The translations under genes and the position numbers were made by a program. Positions 18,297 through 27,082 of a stretch of DNA of 64,000 nucleotides are shown piece by piece; the first letter of the stretch is position 1, and every line of letters starts with the position of its first letter. Origin of the DNA: Streptacidiphilus sp. ASG 303 (GTDB taxonomy: Bacteria; Actinomycetota; Actinomycetes; Streptomycetales; Streptomycetaceae); NCBI RefSeq assembly GCF_020991365.1, contig NZ_JAJLRA010000001.1:1-64000 (forward strand). The letters are read 5' to 3'. The notes below the pieces were generated by a model. That model had not been told where the DNA came from and did not search any database. It worked only from the letters and a program-made list of their open reading frames with translations.

Positions 18297-18992
18297 ATGA
18301 CGACTCTCGGACTGATCGGCAGCGGCAACATCGGCGGCACCCTGGCCCGGCTGGCCGTGGACGCCGGCCTCGACGTGGTGCTCAGCAACTCGCGCGGCCC
18401 GGAGACCCTCGCGGACCTGGTGGCGGAGCTCGGCCCGCGGGCCCGGGCGGCCACCCCGGCGGAGGCCGCCGCCGCGGGCGACTGGGTGGTGGTGACCGTC
18501 CCCCTGAAGGCCTACGGCGCGATGCCCCGCGAGGAGCTGGCGGGCCGGACGGTGATCGACACCACCAACTACTACCCGGAGCGCGACGGGCGGATCGAGG
18601 AGCTCGACAGCGGCTCCACCACCGCCAGTGAGCTGGTGCAGCGGCACCTGGACGGCTCGCACGTGGTCAAGGCGTTCAACAACATCTACTTCCGGCACCT
18701 CGGGTCGCTGGCCCGCCCGTCGGGCGCGGCGGACCGCACGGCACTGCCGATCGCCGGCGACGACGCGGACGCCCGGAAGCGGGTCGCGGACCTGCTGGAC
18801 GTCCTGGGCTTCGACACGGTGGACGCGGGCCCGCTGGCCGAGGGGTGGCGCTTCGAGCCCGGCACGCCCGCCTACGGCCTGCCGTACCTGGTGGACCCCT
18901 CGCTCCCCTTCACCGAGGACCCGGGCAGCCCCGCGGACGCGGCGTCCGTGCGCGCCGCCCTGGAGGCGGCGCGGCGCGGCGACGCCGGCTGA
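18297..18992 (+). CDS. NADP/F420-type reductase (NAD(P)-binding, F420-dependent NADP oxidoreductase-like)
   Basis: A 231-residue Rossmann protein. The dinucleotide loop GLIGSGNIGGTLARLAV is at the N-terminus, then VVLSNSRGPETL, a 2'-phosphate-binding NSR motif. DWVVVTVPLKAY and TTNYYPERDGRIEELD follow. These features match the F420H2:NADP+ oxidoreductase-like group (YadL/NPD family), which often acts in Streptomyces as an NADPH-dependent reductase of unknown substrate. ATG 18297 starts the Rossmann strand directly. Confidence 0.87.
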   Translation: MTTLGLIGSGNIGGTLARLAVDAGLDVVLSNSRGPETLADLVAELGPRARAATPAEAAAAGDWVVVTVPLKAYGAMPREELAGRTVIDTTNYYPERDGRIEELDSGSTTASELVQRHLDGSHVVKAFNNIYFRHLGSLARPSGAADRTALPIAGDDADARKRVADLLDVLGFDTVDAGPLAEGWRFEPGTPAYGLPYLVDPSLPFTEDPGSPADAASVRAALEAARRGDAG

Positions 18993-19011
18993 CCCGGCGG
19001 ACCGGCCGACC

Positions 19012-19061
19012 GGCCCCTGCGGTCCGGCCGCCCCGCACGGGGCGGGCGGACCGCAGGGGCC
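19012..19061. terminator. bidirectional terminator
   Basis: A 15-bp perfect outer stem (19012-19026 with 19047-19061) encloses a second GC stem, between convergent genes. Confidence 0.88.
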
Positions 19062-19115
19062 GCGGTGCGTGCGGGCCCGTCCCGGCCGGCGCGGCCGGGA
19101 CGGGCGGCGCCGCCG

Positions 19116-19400
19116 TCAGTCGGTGACCTCGACGCCGCGCCAGAAGGCGATCCGCCCGGCGATGTGGGCGGCCTCCGGCTTGGGGTCGGCGTAGTACCAG
19201 GCGGCGTCCGGGTTGTCCCGGCCGTCGACGTGCACGGTGTGGTAGTTCGCCGTGCCCTTCCACGGGCACTGGGTGGTGGTGTCGGAGGGCCGGAGGCAGT
19301 CGGCGTCGACCGACTCCGGCGGGAAGTAGTGGTTGCCCTCGACGAGCACGGTGTCCGCGCTCTCCGCGATGACCTTGCCGTTCCAGCGTGCAGTTGCCAT
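19116..19400 (-). CDS. DUF427 protein
   Basis: The 94-residue single-domain protein is full length for DUF427: ARWNGKVIAESADTVLVEGNHYFPPESV, CPWKGTANYHTV, AWYYADPKPEAAHIAGRIAFW. The fold binds a small ligand through the conserved W-K-G and Y-Y-P positions, but its role is not established. A second, longer DUF427 gene lies at 53014-53511. It is divergent from the S51 peptidase gene. Confidence 0.9.
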   Translation of the reverse strand: MATARWNGKVIAESADTVLVEGNHYFPPESVDADCLRPSDTTTQCPWKGTANYHTVHVDGRDNPDAAWYYADPKPEAAHIAGRIAFWRGVEVTD

Positions 19401-19481
19401 GGTCCCAGTGTGTCCCCTTCCAGGGGTTCGTCGAGCGCACGACGCGACAGGGGCATGGAAGCACGTCTCTGTGTAATTCCG

Positions 19482-19497
19482 GTTACGGACGTGTCAA
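19482..19497 (+). promoter_or_regulatory. GlnR-box-like site upstream of S51 peptidase
   Basis: GTTAC-n6-GTCAA lies in the 293-bp gap before the peptidase gene. The pattern resembles the GTnAC-n6-GaAAC half-box known for the nitrogen regulator GlnR and the boxes before the two binding-protein genes. The match is weaker here. Confidence 0.4.
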
Positions 19498-19693
19498 CGG
19501 CGGCATCCTGTGCGCCAGTTGAGGTGCGTACACGCATAAGTGCATTTCATCTGGCCTTTGCCATGAGTTGACCGAGGGCAATCAGCCGTACATCTTCCGC
19601 TCACCGGAAGACATCTGTAGCTTCCGTTTCACCCGATGCACCACGGCCCGTCGCCCCCCGGCGGGCCGCTCCGCGCTGCCCCTGGAGGCACCC

Positions 19694-21175
19694 GTGCGCA
19701 CCCCCGCGCTCTTCCGCCCCGCCGTCCGCCCGCCCGCGAGACGGGCGCTCACCGTCGCGCTGTCCGCCCTGCTGGCGGTCGGCACCGCCACCGTCGAGGC
19801 CGCCCCGGCCCACGCCGCGGCGACCCGCGTCCGACTCGGCAGCTCCTCCGACGTCAGCCGGGCCTCCTGGAACGGCCCGGCGTTCACCATGAACGGCGAC
19901 GGCGCGATCGTCCCCGCCACCATGACGAAGGCGATCGACGCCATCCGCGGCGGCACCGGCAGCATCGACGTCGTCGTCCTCGCCGGCTCCGCCCCCACCT
20001 CGGGCAGCAGCACGCCCGAGTGCGACACCGTCATGGGCCTCAGCGGCGTCAACTCCTGTACGACGTGGACGCTGACGGCCGCGAGCGACGGCAACAACTC
20101 CCAGGTCAACACCGACATCCGCAACGCGGAGTTCGTGTACTTCGCCGGCGGCGACCAGTGCCGGTACGCGGCCTGGAAGGGCACCGCGCTCCAGGCCTCC
20201 GTGAAGTCCGTGGTCGCCAAGGGCGGCGGCTCCGGCGGCGGCAGCGCCGGCACCCACATCAACAGCGACATCGTCTACGACGCCTGCAACGGCGGCACCG
20301 ACTCCCCCACCGCGCTGGCCAACCCGTACGACAGCACCGTCACGTTCACCACCGGCATGTTCCGGTGGCCGAACTACCAGGACACCATCAACGACTCGCA
20401 CTTCGTCACCCGCGACCGGATGGGCCGCACCATGGCCTTCGTGGCGCGTGCCATCAAGGACGGCCTGACCAGCGGCGGCAAGGCCTGGGGCGTGGGCGTC
20501 GAGCAGGGCGGCGGCTCGCTCTTCGTCGACAGGAACGGGCTCGCCACGCTCAGCGGCTCGGACGCGTACGTGGTCCTGGGCGACCACCAGCCCGAGCAGG
20601 CCGTCTCCGGCAGGCCGCTGACCTTCTCCAACTACAAGATCTGGCACCTGACGTCCGGCCAGACCTTCGACTTCGGCAACCGGCCCACCTGCGGCTACTA
20701 CCTGCGCAGCGTCACCAACGGCGTCGCCGACGCCAACCTGTACAGCGGCACCCCGGTGACCGACTGCTCCGGCGGCGGCACGGGCGGCGGGGGCGGCGGC
20801 ACCGGCAGCACCCTCGCGGAGACCGAGCCCAACGACAGCCGCAGCGCCGCGAACGACGCGAGCGCCCTGACCTACCCGGCCACGCTCACCGGCAGCATGG
20901 GCACCACCTCCGACCGGGACTACTTCAAGACCTCGCTGGCGAGCGGCCAGACCATGACCGTGAACTGCACCATCCCCTCCGCCTACGACGCGGACCTGTA
21001 CTTCATGGACGCCAACGGCAGCACCCTGACCCGGTCGGTCAACAACGGCAAGGGCGTCGCGGAGTCGCTGAGCTACCAGCGGACGGCCTCGGGCAGCGCG
21101 ACCTACTACCTCGACCTGGAGGCCTACAGCGGCTCCGGGAGCGCCACCTACAGCTGCAGCGTCGCCAAGAGCTGA
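19694..21175 (+). CDS. secreted S51 (cyanophycinase-fold) peptidase with PPC domain
   Basis: A 493-residue exported protein. GTG 19694 is preferred, with TGGAGG 5 nt upstream and a signal peptide ending AHAA near residue 40. The S51 core carries FAGGDQCRYAAWKGT, the nucleophile elbow GGGSAGTH (Ser184) and the conserved INDSHFVTRDRMGR (about 232-245). These fit cyanophycinase-like serine peptidases, although the canonical GSSAGA is changed to GGSAGT. A Gly/Thr linker leads to a PPC (bacterial pre-peptidase C-terminal) domain, AETEPNDS to the end. Extracellular hydrolysis of an amino-acid polymer is likely; the substrate is unproven. Confidence 0.85.
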   Translation: MRTPALFRPAVRPPARRALTVALSALLAVGTATVEAAPAHAAATRVRLGSSSDVSRASWNGPAFTMNGDGAIVPATMTKAIDAIRGGTGSIDVVVLAGSAPTSGSSTPECDTVMGLSGVNSCTTWTLTAASDGNNSQVNTDIRNAEFVYFAGGDQCRYAAWKGTALQASVKSVVAKGGGSGGGSAGTHINSDIVYDACNGGTDSPTALANPYDSTVTFTTGMFRWPNYQDTINDSHFVTRDRMGRTMAFVARAIKDGLTSGGKAWGVGVEQGGGSLFVDRNGLATLSGSDAYVVLGDHQPEQAVSGRPLTFSNYKIWHLTSGQTFDFGNRPTCGYYLRSVTNGVADANLYSGTPVTDCSGGGTGGGGGGTGSTLAETEPNDSRSAANDASALTYPATLTGSMGTTSDRDYFKTSLASGQTMTVNCTIPSAYDADLYFMDANGSTLTRSVNNGKGVAESLSYQRTASGSATYYLDLEAYSGSGSATYSCSVAKS

Positions 21176-21274
21176 GCAGCCCCCGCCCCCGCTCCCCCTC
21201 TCCCCCGGGGGCGGAACGGGCGGGACCGGCCGCCGGGACCGGAGCCGACGCGCTCCGGCCCCGGCGGCCACCGC

Positions 21275-21336
21275 GTTACGTGAACGTAACTGCAATTACA
21301 CTTCCGCCACCTGTCACATCATCTGTAATTTCTGGG
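21275..21336 (+). promoter_or_regulatory. conserved element A: GlnR-like box plus downstream block
   Basis: GTTAC-n6-GTAAC (21275-21290, a perfect GTTACG/CGTAAC inverted repeat) is followed by TG, ATTACA and, 40 nt on, TGTAATTTCTGG. The same order and spacing recur upstream of the paralogous binding-protein gene at 29080-29140. Confidence 0.7.
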
Positions 21337-21453
21337 GCAGCCGGATCGGCACCTCGGCGCAGCCCGCCGGCCCCTTCCCGCACGCACTTCCGCACGCCCT
21401 TCCGCATGCACTCCCGCACGCACCCACGCCCCTCGCCCGGAGAGGTCACACCC

Positions 21454-22452
21454 ATGAAGTCCAGCCTGCCCGCACGGAGAACCGCCGCCGCGGCGGCCGC
21501 CCTCGGCCTCGGCGCCCTCGCCCTGACCGGATGCGGTTCCGACGGAGGGAAGGGCGCCGACGCGGCACCCGCGGCGCAGTCCGCCTCCTCCCCCTCGAAG
21601 GCCGCCGCGGCCCCGGTCACCGTCACCGACGGAGTGGACGTCAGCGCCGACGCCGCCCTCAACGCCGCCCTCCCCGAGGCCGTGCGCAAGGCCGGCGTCA
21701 TCCGGGCGGCGACCGACGTGCCCTACCCGCCGTACGAGATGTTCAAGACCGAGGGCAGCCAGGAGATCGTCGGCCTGGACGTCGACATCGCGCACGCGAT
21801 CGGCGCCAAGCTCGGCGTGAAGGTGGAGTTCTCCCCCGCCAAGTTCGACGGCCTGCTCCCCGCCGTCCAGGCCGGGAAGTTCGACATCGTGCTCGCGGGC
21901 ATGACGGACAAGAAGGAGCGCGAGCAGGCCGTCGACTTCGTCGACTACGTCAACTCCAACAGCGGCCTGCTGGTCGCCCACGGCAACCCCGCCCACCTGG
22001 CCGTCGCCGCGGACCTGTGCGGCAAGGCCGTCGCCGTGCAGTCCGGCACCAACCAGCTGAAGCTGCTCCAGGACCGCTCGAAGGACTGCACGGCGGGCTC
22101 GCAGAAGGCGATCGACATCAAGACCTTCCCCAAGGACTCCGACGCCCAGCTCGCGCTCCGCAGCGGCCAGGTCGTCGCCGACGTCCTCAACTCGGTGACC
22201 GCCGCCTGGGCCGCGAAGACCGCCGACGGCGGGAAGACCTTCGACGTCGTCGCCGGGCCCGAGGTGCTGGGCGCGCAGGGGAAGTCGCCGATGGGCATCG
22301 CCGTCTCCAAGGACCTGCCGCAGCTGGGCGACGCCATGGTCCAGGCGCTGCAGGCGCTCATGGACGACGGCAGCTACAAGAAGATCCTCGACAAGTACGG
22401 CGTGCCCTTCATCGCCATCCCGAAGGCGGAGAAGAACCAGGCCGTCGACTGA
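21454..22452 (+). CDS. polar amino-acid ABC transporter binding lipoprotein (orphan)
   Basis: A 332-residue family-3 solute-binding protein. It has a signal peptide with lipobox LTGC (about residue 27) and an Ala/Ser-rich linker. The core contains IRAATDVPYPPYEMFKTEG, GLDVDIAHAIGAKLGV, AGKFDIVLAGMTDKKER and FPKDSDAQLALRSGQV. No permease adjoins it. It closely resembles the binding protein at 28049-29020, sharing exact words such as KTFPKDSDAQLALRSG, so it probably feeds the same permease. The ligand may be a basic or dipeptidic amino acid, by inference from the adjoining S51 peptidases. Confidence 0.92.
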   Translation: MKSSLPARRTAAAAAALGLGALALTGCGSDGGKGADAAPAAQSASSPSKAAAAPVTVTDGVDVSADAALNAALPEAVRKAGVIRAATDVPYPPYEMFKTEGSQEIVGLDVDIAHAIGAKLGVKVEFSPAKFDGLLPAVQAGKFDIVLAGMTDKKEREQAVDFVDYVNSNSGLLVAHGNPAHLAVAADLCGKAVAVQSGTNQLKLLQDRSKDCTAGSQKAIDIKTFPKDSDAQLALRSGQVVADVLNSVTAAWAAKTADGGKTFDVVAGPEVLGAQGKSPMGIAVSKDLPQLGDAMVQALQALMDDGSYKKILDKYGVPFIAIPKAEKNQAVD

Positions 22453-22465
22453 CCCCCGGCCCCGT

Positions 22466-22511
22466 ACGGCTGCGGCCCCGGCACCTGGACAGGTGCCGGG
22501 GCCGCAGCCGT
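22466..22511. terminator. strong bidirectional terminator
   Basis: A 21-bp perfect stem (22466-22486 with 22491-22511) and a 4-nt loop lie between convergent genes. Confidence 0.92.
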
Positions 22512-22532
22512 CGGGCGGCCGGAGGAGGGGGG

Positions 22533-23408
22533 TCAGTGCAGCCCGGCACGGCGCGCGGTCTGCTCGCCGCGCTGCATGTGGCGGTGGGCGTCGTCCCCGA
22601 GCTCGGCGAGGACGCCCGCGACGACGGTCTCCACCACGGCCAGCGTCGGCACCAGGCTGTCGTACGGGGACGGGGCGCCGACCCTGCTCGGCAGCACCAC
22701 CTCGGCGTGCGCGGTCACCGGGGAGAGCCAGGTGTCGGTGAAGAGCACCACCCGGCCGCCCTGCTCCTCGCAGAGCCCGGCCCACTCCAGGGAGGCGGCC
22801 TCGTAGCGGCGGTAGTCGAAGACCACCAGCACGTCCCGGCGGCCCAGCGCGGCGAGGACGGCCGTGCGCTCCACGTCGCGGTCGGGCAGGAAGTGCACCT
22901 CGTCGCGCATCTGCATGAGGTGCAGGCCCAGGTAGCGGGCGAGCAGGTGGGTGAAGCGGCCGCCGGCGAGGGTGACGCGGCGCTTGCGGTCGGCGAGGAG
23001 GTCCACCGCCCGCTTGAGGTCGTGCGGCGGCAGCTCGCCGAGGGTGCGCTCGACCTCGGCGCTGAACATCCCGCTGCCGCGGCGCAGCAGCGCCTCCCCC
23101 GGCGCCTCGCCCTCCTCGCCCCCGGCGCTGCGCCCGTCCGCCGCGTACAGCGACAGCGGGGAGGCGTTCCGCTCGTCAAGCTCGGCCCGCAGCACGGCCT
23201 GGAAGTCGGGGAAGCCCCGGAAGCCCAGCCGGTTGACGAAGCGGATGACGGTGGGGGCGCTGACGCCGGCGCGCTCGGCGAGCCGGGCGACCGTCTCGAA
23301 GCCGGCCGACGGGTACCCCGCCAGCAGCACACGGCCGACCTTGCGCTCGGCGGGACTGCACTCCCCCAGACGCTGCCGGATCGTCTCCGCGACGGATGCG
23401 GACGCCAT
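22533..23408 (-). CDS. RpiR/MurR-family regulator with SIS domain
   Basis: A 291-residue regulator. The N-terminal RpiR HTH (about 1-80) includes FETVARLAERAGVSAPTVIRFVNRLGF. A C-terminal SIS domain (about 120-270) has KRRVTLAGGRFTHLLARYLG and VLVVFDYRRYE. SIS domains usually sense phosphosugars, yet all neighbours here concern peptides and amino acids. Related RpiR genes sit beside M20/S51/ABC genes in actinobacteria, so it may control this island. A weak AAAGGA lies 10 nt before ATG. Confidence 0.9.
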   Translation of the reverse strand: MASASVAETIRQRLGECSPAERKVGRVLLAGYPSAGFETVARLAERAGVSAPTVIRFVNRLGFRGFPDFQAVLRAELDERNASPLSLYAADGRSAGGEEGEAPGEALLRRGSGMFSAEVERTLGELPPHDLKRAVDLLADRKRRVTLAGGRFTHLLARYLGLHLMQMRDEVHFLPDRDVERTAVLAALGRRDVLVVFDYRRYEAASLEWAGLCEEQGGRVVLFTDTWLSPVTAHAEVVLPSRVGAPSPYDSLVPTLAVVETVVAGVLAELGDDAHRHMQRGEQTARRAGLH

Positions 23409-23490
23409 CGGATCATGGTCCTTTCATCGGGCCGGCCGGGCGCACGGAGGTGCGCCGCAGCCGAGACTAGTCCTTCCCCGGCAACGGCCG

Positions 23491-23518
23491 AGCCGGCCGG
23501 GCTGATGCCCGGCCGGCT
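23491..23518 (-). terminator. terminator downstream of S51 gene
   Basis: A 12-bp stem (23491-23502 with 23507-23518) and TGAT loop lie 28 nt beyond the peptidase stop. Confidence 0.75.
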
Positions 23519-23545
23519 GCGGCGCTGCGCGGTGCCCCGGCGGGG

Positions 23546-24841
23546 CTACTCCGCGTGGAGGTCGACCGTCAGGCCGGTGAGGGTGCGCGCGGTGGCGCCG
23601 TCCTCGGAGTAGGCGTGGTAGTGGCGGCCCTTGGTGAAGTCCACCTCGAAGGCGGGGCCGGTCTCGAAGGTGCGGGCGGTGGCGGTGCGCTGGGCGTCGG
23701 TGGCGGCCAGGGCCCGCGCGGTGCCGGAGAAGGAGTAGGGGGTGCCGTCGGGGTTGTCGATCGAGTAGAAGACGTCGTTGTTGGCGGGCACGGCGTCGTG
23801 GGAGGCCGGGGTGAGCGGCTCCTTGCCCTCGGCCGGGTAGGCGCGCCAGCGCTTCGGGTCGTAGCGGTCGCCGTCGGTGAGGTAGCTGTAGCGGACGCCC
23901 TCGATCGACCACCGGCCGTGGAAGGTCCCGGTGCGGGCGGCGCGCAGGTCGAGGACGGCCACGCCGTGGGTGCCGAGCACCCGGACCTGCTCGCGGGCCG
24001 TGCCGGCCTCGGTGACCTCGATGGCGGTGTCCTCGTCCATGGCGAAGACGCGGTCCTGGCCGGTGTCGGCGGCCAGGCGGATCGAGCGGCCCTCGCGGCC
24101 GTTGGTGCCGGTGTGGGTGTCGATCAGGCCGGAGCGCAGGAAGCCGAAGCCGCCCTCGGGCAGGTAGCCGAGGCGGGTGGCGTCGTCGAAGTAGCCGGGG
24201 CTGCTGCCGTCGCGCAGGGCCGGGTAGCTGTCGCCGCCGGTGACCATGTCGGGGCCGGAGGCGATCTGGGCGCCCGCGCTGGAGCCGGCGACGACCGCGC
24301 CCGCGGCGAGCTTGGCGCGGATCGCGGCGAGCACCTTGGAGTCGGTGTGGGCGTCGCCGTGGAGCAGGCTGGTGACGTACCGGTACTGGTCGCCGCCGCC
24401 GAAGAAGAAGCCGGTCATGGACTCGACCTGGCGCACGACCTCGTCGGAGTCGGCGGCGGAGACGTGCTCGATGTCGATCGGGATCCACTGGGCGTCGGCG
24501 GCGCCGTACTTCTTGAACAGGTCCGCGTAGTACAGGCCGTTGCAGACGGAGTTGGAGCAGCGGTCCGGGTCGTTCGCGTCCGGGTCCTGGCTCTGGGGGA
24601 CGGAGGCGGCGGTGAGGACGCCGATGCGGGCCTTCCCGGCGCCGCCGGCGCGGTCCACGATCTCGTTGTAGACCTCGGCGTTGCCGTCCTTGAGGCCGCC
24701 GCCGACGAGGATGAGGGTGCCGCCGGGGCGGTGGCCGTGCGCGGCGGCGGGGGACGCGGTCGCGGCGCCCGCGCCGAGGGCGACGGTGGCGGCCGCGGCC
24801 AGGGCGAGGGCCCGGCGGCGGTTCGTGGTGGCTCTGTTCAT
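23546..24841 (-). CDS. secreted cyanophycinase-like S51 peptidase
   Basis: A 431-residue exported serine peptidase. Its signal peptide (about 1-34) starts with a twin Arg-containing NRRRALALA and ends PAAAH. The S51 core shows GTLILVGGGLKDGN, FFFGGGDQYRYV, the nucleophile elbow AGSSAGAQ (Ser188) and GFLRSGLIDTHTGTNGREGR. These are the hallmarks of extracellular cyanophycinases (CphE type), which release beta-Asp-Arg dipeptides. An extra C-terminal region (about 310-431) is present. GGGAGG precedes ATG 24841. It is flanked by an amino-acid importer and M20 peptidase on the same strand. Confidence 0.87.
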   Translation of the reverse strand: MNRATTNRRRALALAAAATVALGAGAATASPAAAHGHRPGGTLILVGGGLKDGNAEVYNEIVDRAGGAGKARIGVLTAASVPQSQDPDANDPDRCSNSVCNGLYYADLFKKYGAADAQWIPIDIEHVSAADSDEVVRQVESMTGFFFGGGDQYRYVTSLLHGDAHTDSKVLAAIRAKLAAGAVVAGSSAGAQIASGPDMVTGGDSYPALRDGSSPGYFDDATRLGYLPEGGFGFLRSGLIDTHTGTNGREGRSIRLAADTGQDRVFAMDEDTAIEVTEAGTAREQVRVLGTHGVAVLDLRAARTGTFHGRWSIEGVRYSYLTDGDRYDPKRWRAYPAEGKEPLTPASHDAVPANNDVFYSIDNPDGTPYSFSGTARALAATDAQRTATARTFETGPAFEVDFTKGRHYHAYSEDGATARTLTGLTVDLHAE

Positions 24842-24987
24842 GGGTGCGGTACCTCCCGTGCGATGGGGTGACGTGCGGAGGTGGTGCGGGTGGTGCGACA
24901 GGTGGTGCGGGCGGTGCGGCACGGCTGCGGGCTGCTGCGGCGCGGCCGTGCGGGAGGGGCGGTACGGGGTGCGGCGGGGAGGGAGCG

Positions 24988-25034
24988 GCGGCCGCGGCCC
25001 GCCCCGCCGGGTCGGGGGGACGGGCCGCGGCCGC
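24988..25034 (-). terminator. terminator of the importer-M20 operon
   Basis: A 14-bp GC stem (24988-25001 with 25021-25034) separates the M20 gene from the S51 gene downstream. Imperfect GGTGGTGCG repeats occupy about 24871-24920 in the S51 leader. Confidence 0.75.
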
Positions 25035-25079
25035 GGCGGCACCGCCCGTCCCGCCGGACGGACGGTGCCACGCAGGGTG

Positions 25080-26312
25080 TCAGCCCGCGGCGGCGGGCGG
25101 GCGGCCGCCGAGGGCGGCGACCAGGGCCGCCAGCAGGGCGATCCGGGGCGCGACGGTGGTGGTGTCCAGCCACTCCTCGGGGCTGTGGTCGGCGCCGCCG
25201 ACCGGCCCGAGGCCGTCCAGGGTGGGGACGCCGACGCCGGAGGTGATGTTGGCGTCGCCGACCCCGCCGGTGGCGGCCGCGCCCAGCGGGATGCCGAGCT
25301 GCGCGGCCGCCTCGCGGGCGAGGGCGAGCATGCCGTGCACGGCGGGGCTCTCCTCCATGGGCGGGCACAGGTCGAGCTGCTCGACGCGGGCGGCGGTGCC
25401 GGGGACGCCGGTGGCGGCGGCGGCCTCCTCCAGGGCGGCGTGCGCCTCGCGCAGGCCCGCAGTGGTGGTGGCGCGCACCTCGACGTTGAGCTCCGCCTCC
25501 GGGCAGACGATGTTGGTCCGGGTGCCGGCCCGCACCACGCCCACGTTGACGGTGACGCCGGGCCAGCGGCCGTTGAGCGCCTGGAGCGCCACCACGAGGT
25601 GGGCGGCGGCCAGGGCGGCGTTCGCCCCGCGCTCCGGCTCGATCCCGGCGTGGGCGGCGCGGCCGGTGACGGTGATCCGGAAGTCCGCGACGCCCTTGCG
25701 GGCGAGGACGAGGTCGCCGTTCTCCCGGGCGCACTCCAGGCAGAGGGCGTAGTCGGCGCCGGCCGCGACGGCCTCGGTGACCGGGCGGGACGCCGGGGAG
25801 CCGACCTCCTCGTCGGAGGTGGCGAGGAAGACCAGCTCGGCGAAGTCCTCCCAGCCGGTGTCGAGCAGGATCTGAAGCGCCGTCAGTCCGGCCAGCAGAC
25901 CGCCCTTGTCGTCGCTGACGCCGGGGCCGTGGGCCAGCGGGCCGTCGGTCCGGAAGGGGCGGGCGGCGGCGGTGCCGTCCTCGAAGACCGTGTCCATGTG
26001 GGCGACGAGCAGGATGCGCTGCCCGCCGTCCTCGGGGGCGAGGCGCCCGCGGCGGCGTCCCAGCAGGACGTCGCCGACGGGGCGTCCGCCCGGACCGGTG
26101 TCGACGGGGAGGCGCTCGGTGGCGAAGCCGAGAGCCCCCAGCCGCTCGGCGCACCAGTCCGCGACCCGGTTGACGCCGGCGGGGCTCCAGGAACCCGAGT
26201 CGACGGCCACCAGGGCGGCCAGCTCGGCGAGGTACTGCTCGCGCCGGGCCTCGGCGTGCGGCAGCAGCGCAGCGGCGTCCACCGCCGCGTGCTGCCGCGA
26301 GGCGGCGGTCAC
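25080..26312 (-). CDS. M20-family metallopeptidase (CPG2/ArgE-like)
   Basis: A 410-residue cytoplasmic di-zinc peptidase. Metal ligands are visible in AHMDTVFE (His), [11 protein letters not shown] (bridging Asp), TSDEEVGS (catalytic Glu pair) and [11 protein letters not shown] (distal His). The lid domain has GRAAHAG. Members cleave C-terminal amino acids from dipeptides or acyl amino acids, such as glutamate carboxypeptidase. The GTG start overlaps the ATPase stop, so it is co-translated with the importer and probably processes the imported peptide. Confidence 0.92.
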   Translation of the reverse strand: MTAASRQHAAVDAAALLPHAEARREQYLAELAALVAVDSGSWSPAGVNRVADWCAERLGALGFATERLPVDTGPGGRPVGDVLLGRRRGRLAPEDGGQRILLVAHMDTVFEDGTAAARPFRTDGPLAHGPGVSDDKGGLLAGLTALQILLDTGWEDFAELVFLATSDEEVGSPASRPVTEAVAAGADYALCLECARENGDLVLARKGVADFRITVTGRAAHAGIEPERGANAALAAAHLVVALQALNGRWPGVTVNVGVVRAGTRTNIVCPEAELNVEVRATTTAGLREAHAALEEAAAATGVPGTAARVEQLDLCPPMEESPAVHGMLALAREAAAQLGIPLGAAATGGVGDANITSGVGVPTLDGLGPVGGADHSPEEWLDTTTVAPRIALLAALVAALGGRPPAAAG

Positions 26313-27082
26313 AGCACCTTGGACAGGAACGCCTTGGTGCGCTCCTGCCGGGGGTCGACCAGCACCTGCCGGGGGTCGCCGGCCTCGACCACGACGCCGC
26401 CGTCCATGAAGACGGCCGTGTCGCCGACCTCGCGGGCGAAGCCGATCTCGTGGGTGACCACGACCATCGTCATGCCGTCCGCGGCGAGCTGCCGCATGAC
26501 GTCGAGGACGTCGCCGACGAGCTCCGGGTCGAGCGCCGAGGTGGGCTCGTCGAAGAGCATCAGCTTCGGCTTCATGGCCAGCGCGCGGGCGATGGCGACG
26601 CGCTGCTGCTGGCCGCCGGAGAGCTGGGAGGGGTAGTTCGCTGCCTTGTCGCCGAGCCCGACCCGGTCCAGCAGGCGCTGCGCGTCGGCGCGGGCCTCGG
26701 CCTTGGACACGCCGGCCACCCGGACCGGCGCCTCCATGACGTTCTCGATCGCCGTCATGTGCGGGAAGAGGTTGAACCGCTGGAAGACCATGCCGATCTC
26801 GCGGCGGCGCTCGGCGACCTCCTTCTCCCGCAGCTCGTGCAGGCGTCCGCCGTGCTCGCGGTAGCCGACCAGGGCGCCGTCGACGGACAGCCGTCCGCCG
26901 TCGAGCTTCTCCAGGTGGTTGATGCAGCGCAGGAAGGTGGACTTGCCGGAGCCGGACGGGCCGAGCAGGCAGCAGACCTGGCCGCGCTCGACCGTGAGGT
27001 CGATGCCCTGGAGGACCTCCAGCCGGCCGAAGCTCTTGCGCACGCCCTCGGCGTGCACCATGGGGGTGCCCATCGGGCTCAT
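26309..27082 (-). CDS. amino-acid ABC transporter ATP-binding protein (GlnQ/HisP type)
   Basis: A 257-residue ATPase. Walker A is [13 protein letters not shown], the Q-loop lies in [12 protein letters not shown], the signature is [15 protein letters not shown], Walker B is [14 protein letters not shown], and the switch His is in [11 protein letters not shown] 27082 overlaps the permease stop (ATGA). It is dedicated to the polar amino-acid permease encoded immediately upstream and forms a homodimer with it in this family. Confidence 0.95.
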   Translation of the reverse strand: MSPMGTPMVHAEGVRKSFGRLEVLQGIDLTVERGQVCCLLGPSGSGKSTFLRCINHLEKLDGGRLSVDGALVGYREHGGRLHELREKEVAERRREIGMVFQRFNLFPHMTAIENVMEAPVRVAGVSKAEARADAQRLLDRVGLGDKAANYPSQLSGGQQQRVAIARALAMKPKLMLFDEPTSALDPELVGDVLDVMRQLAADGMTMVVVTHEIGFAREVGDTAVFMDGGVVVEAGDPRQVLVDPRQERTKAFLSKVL

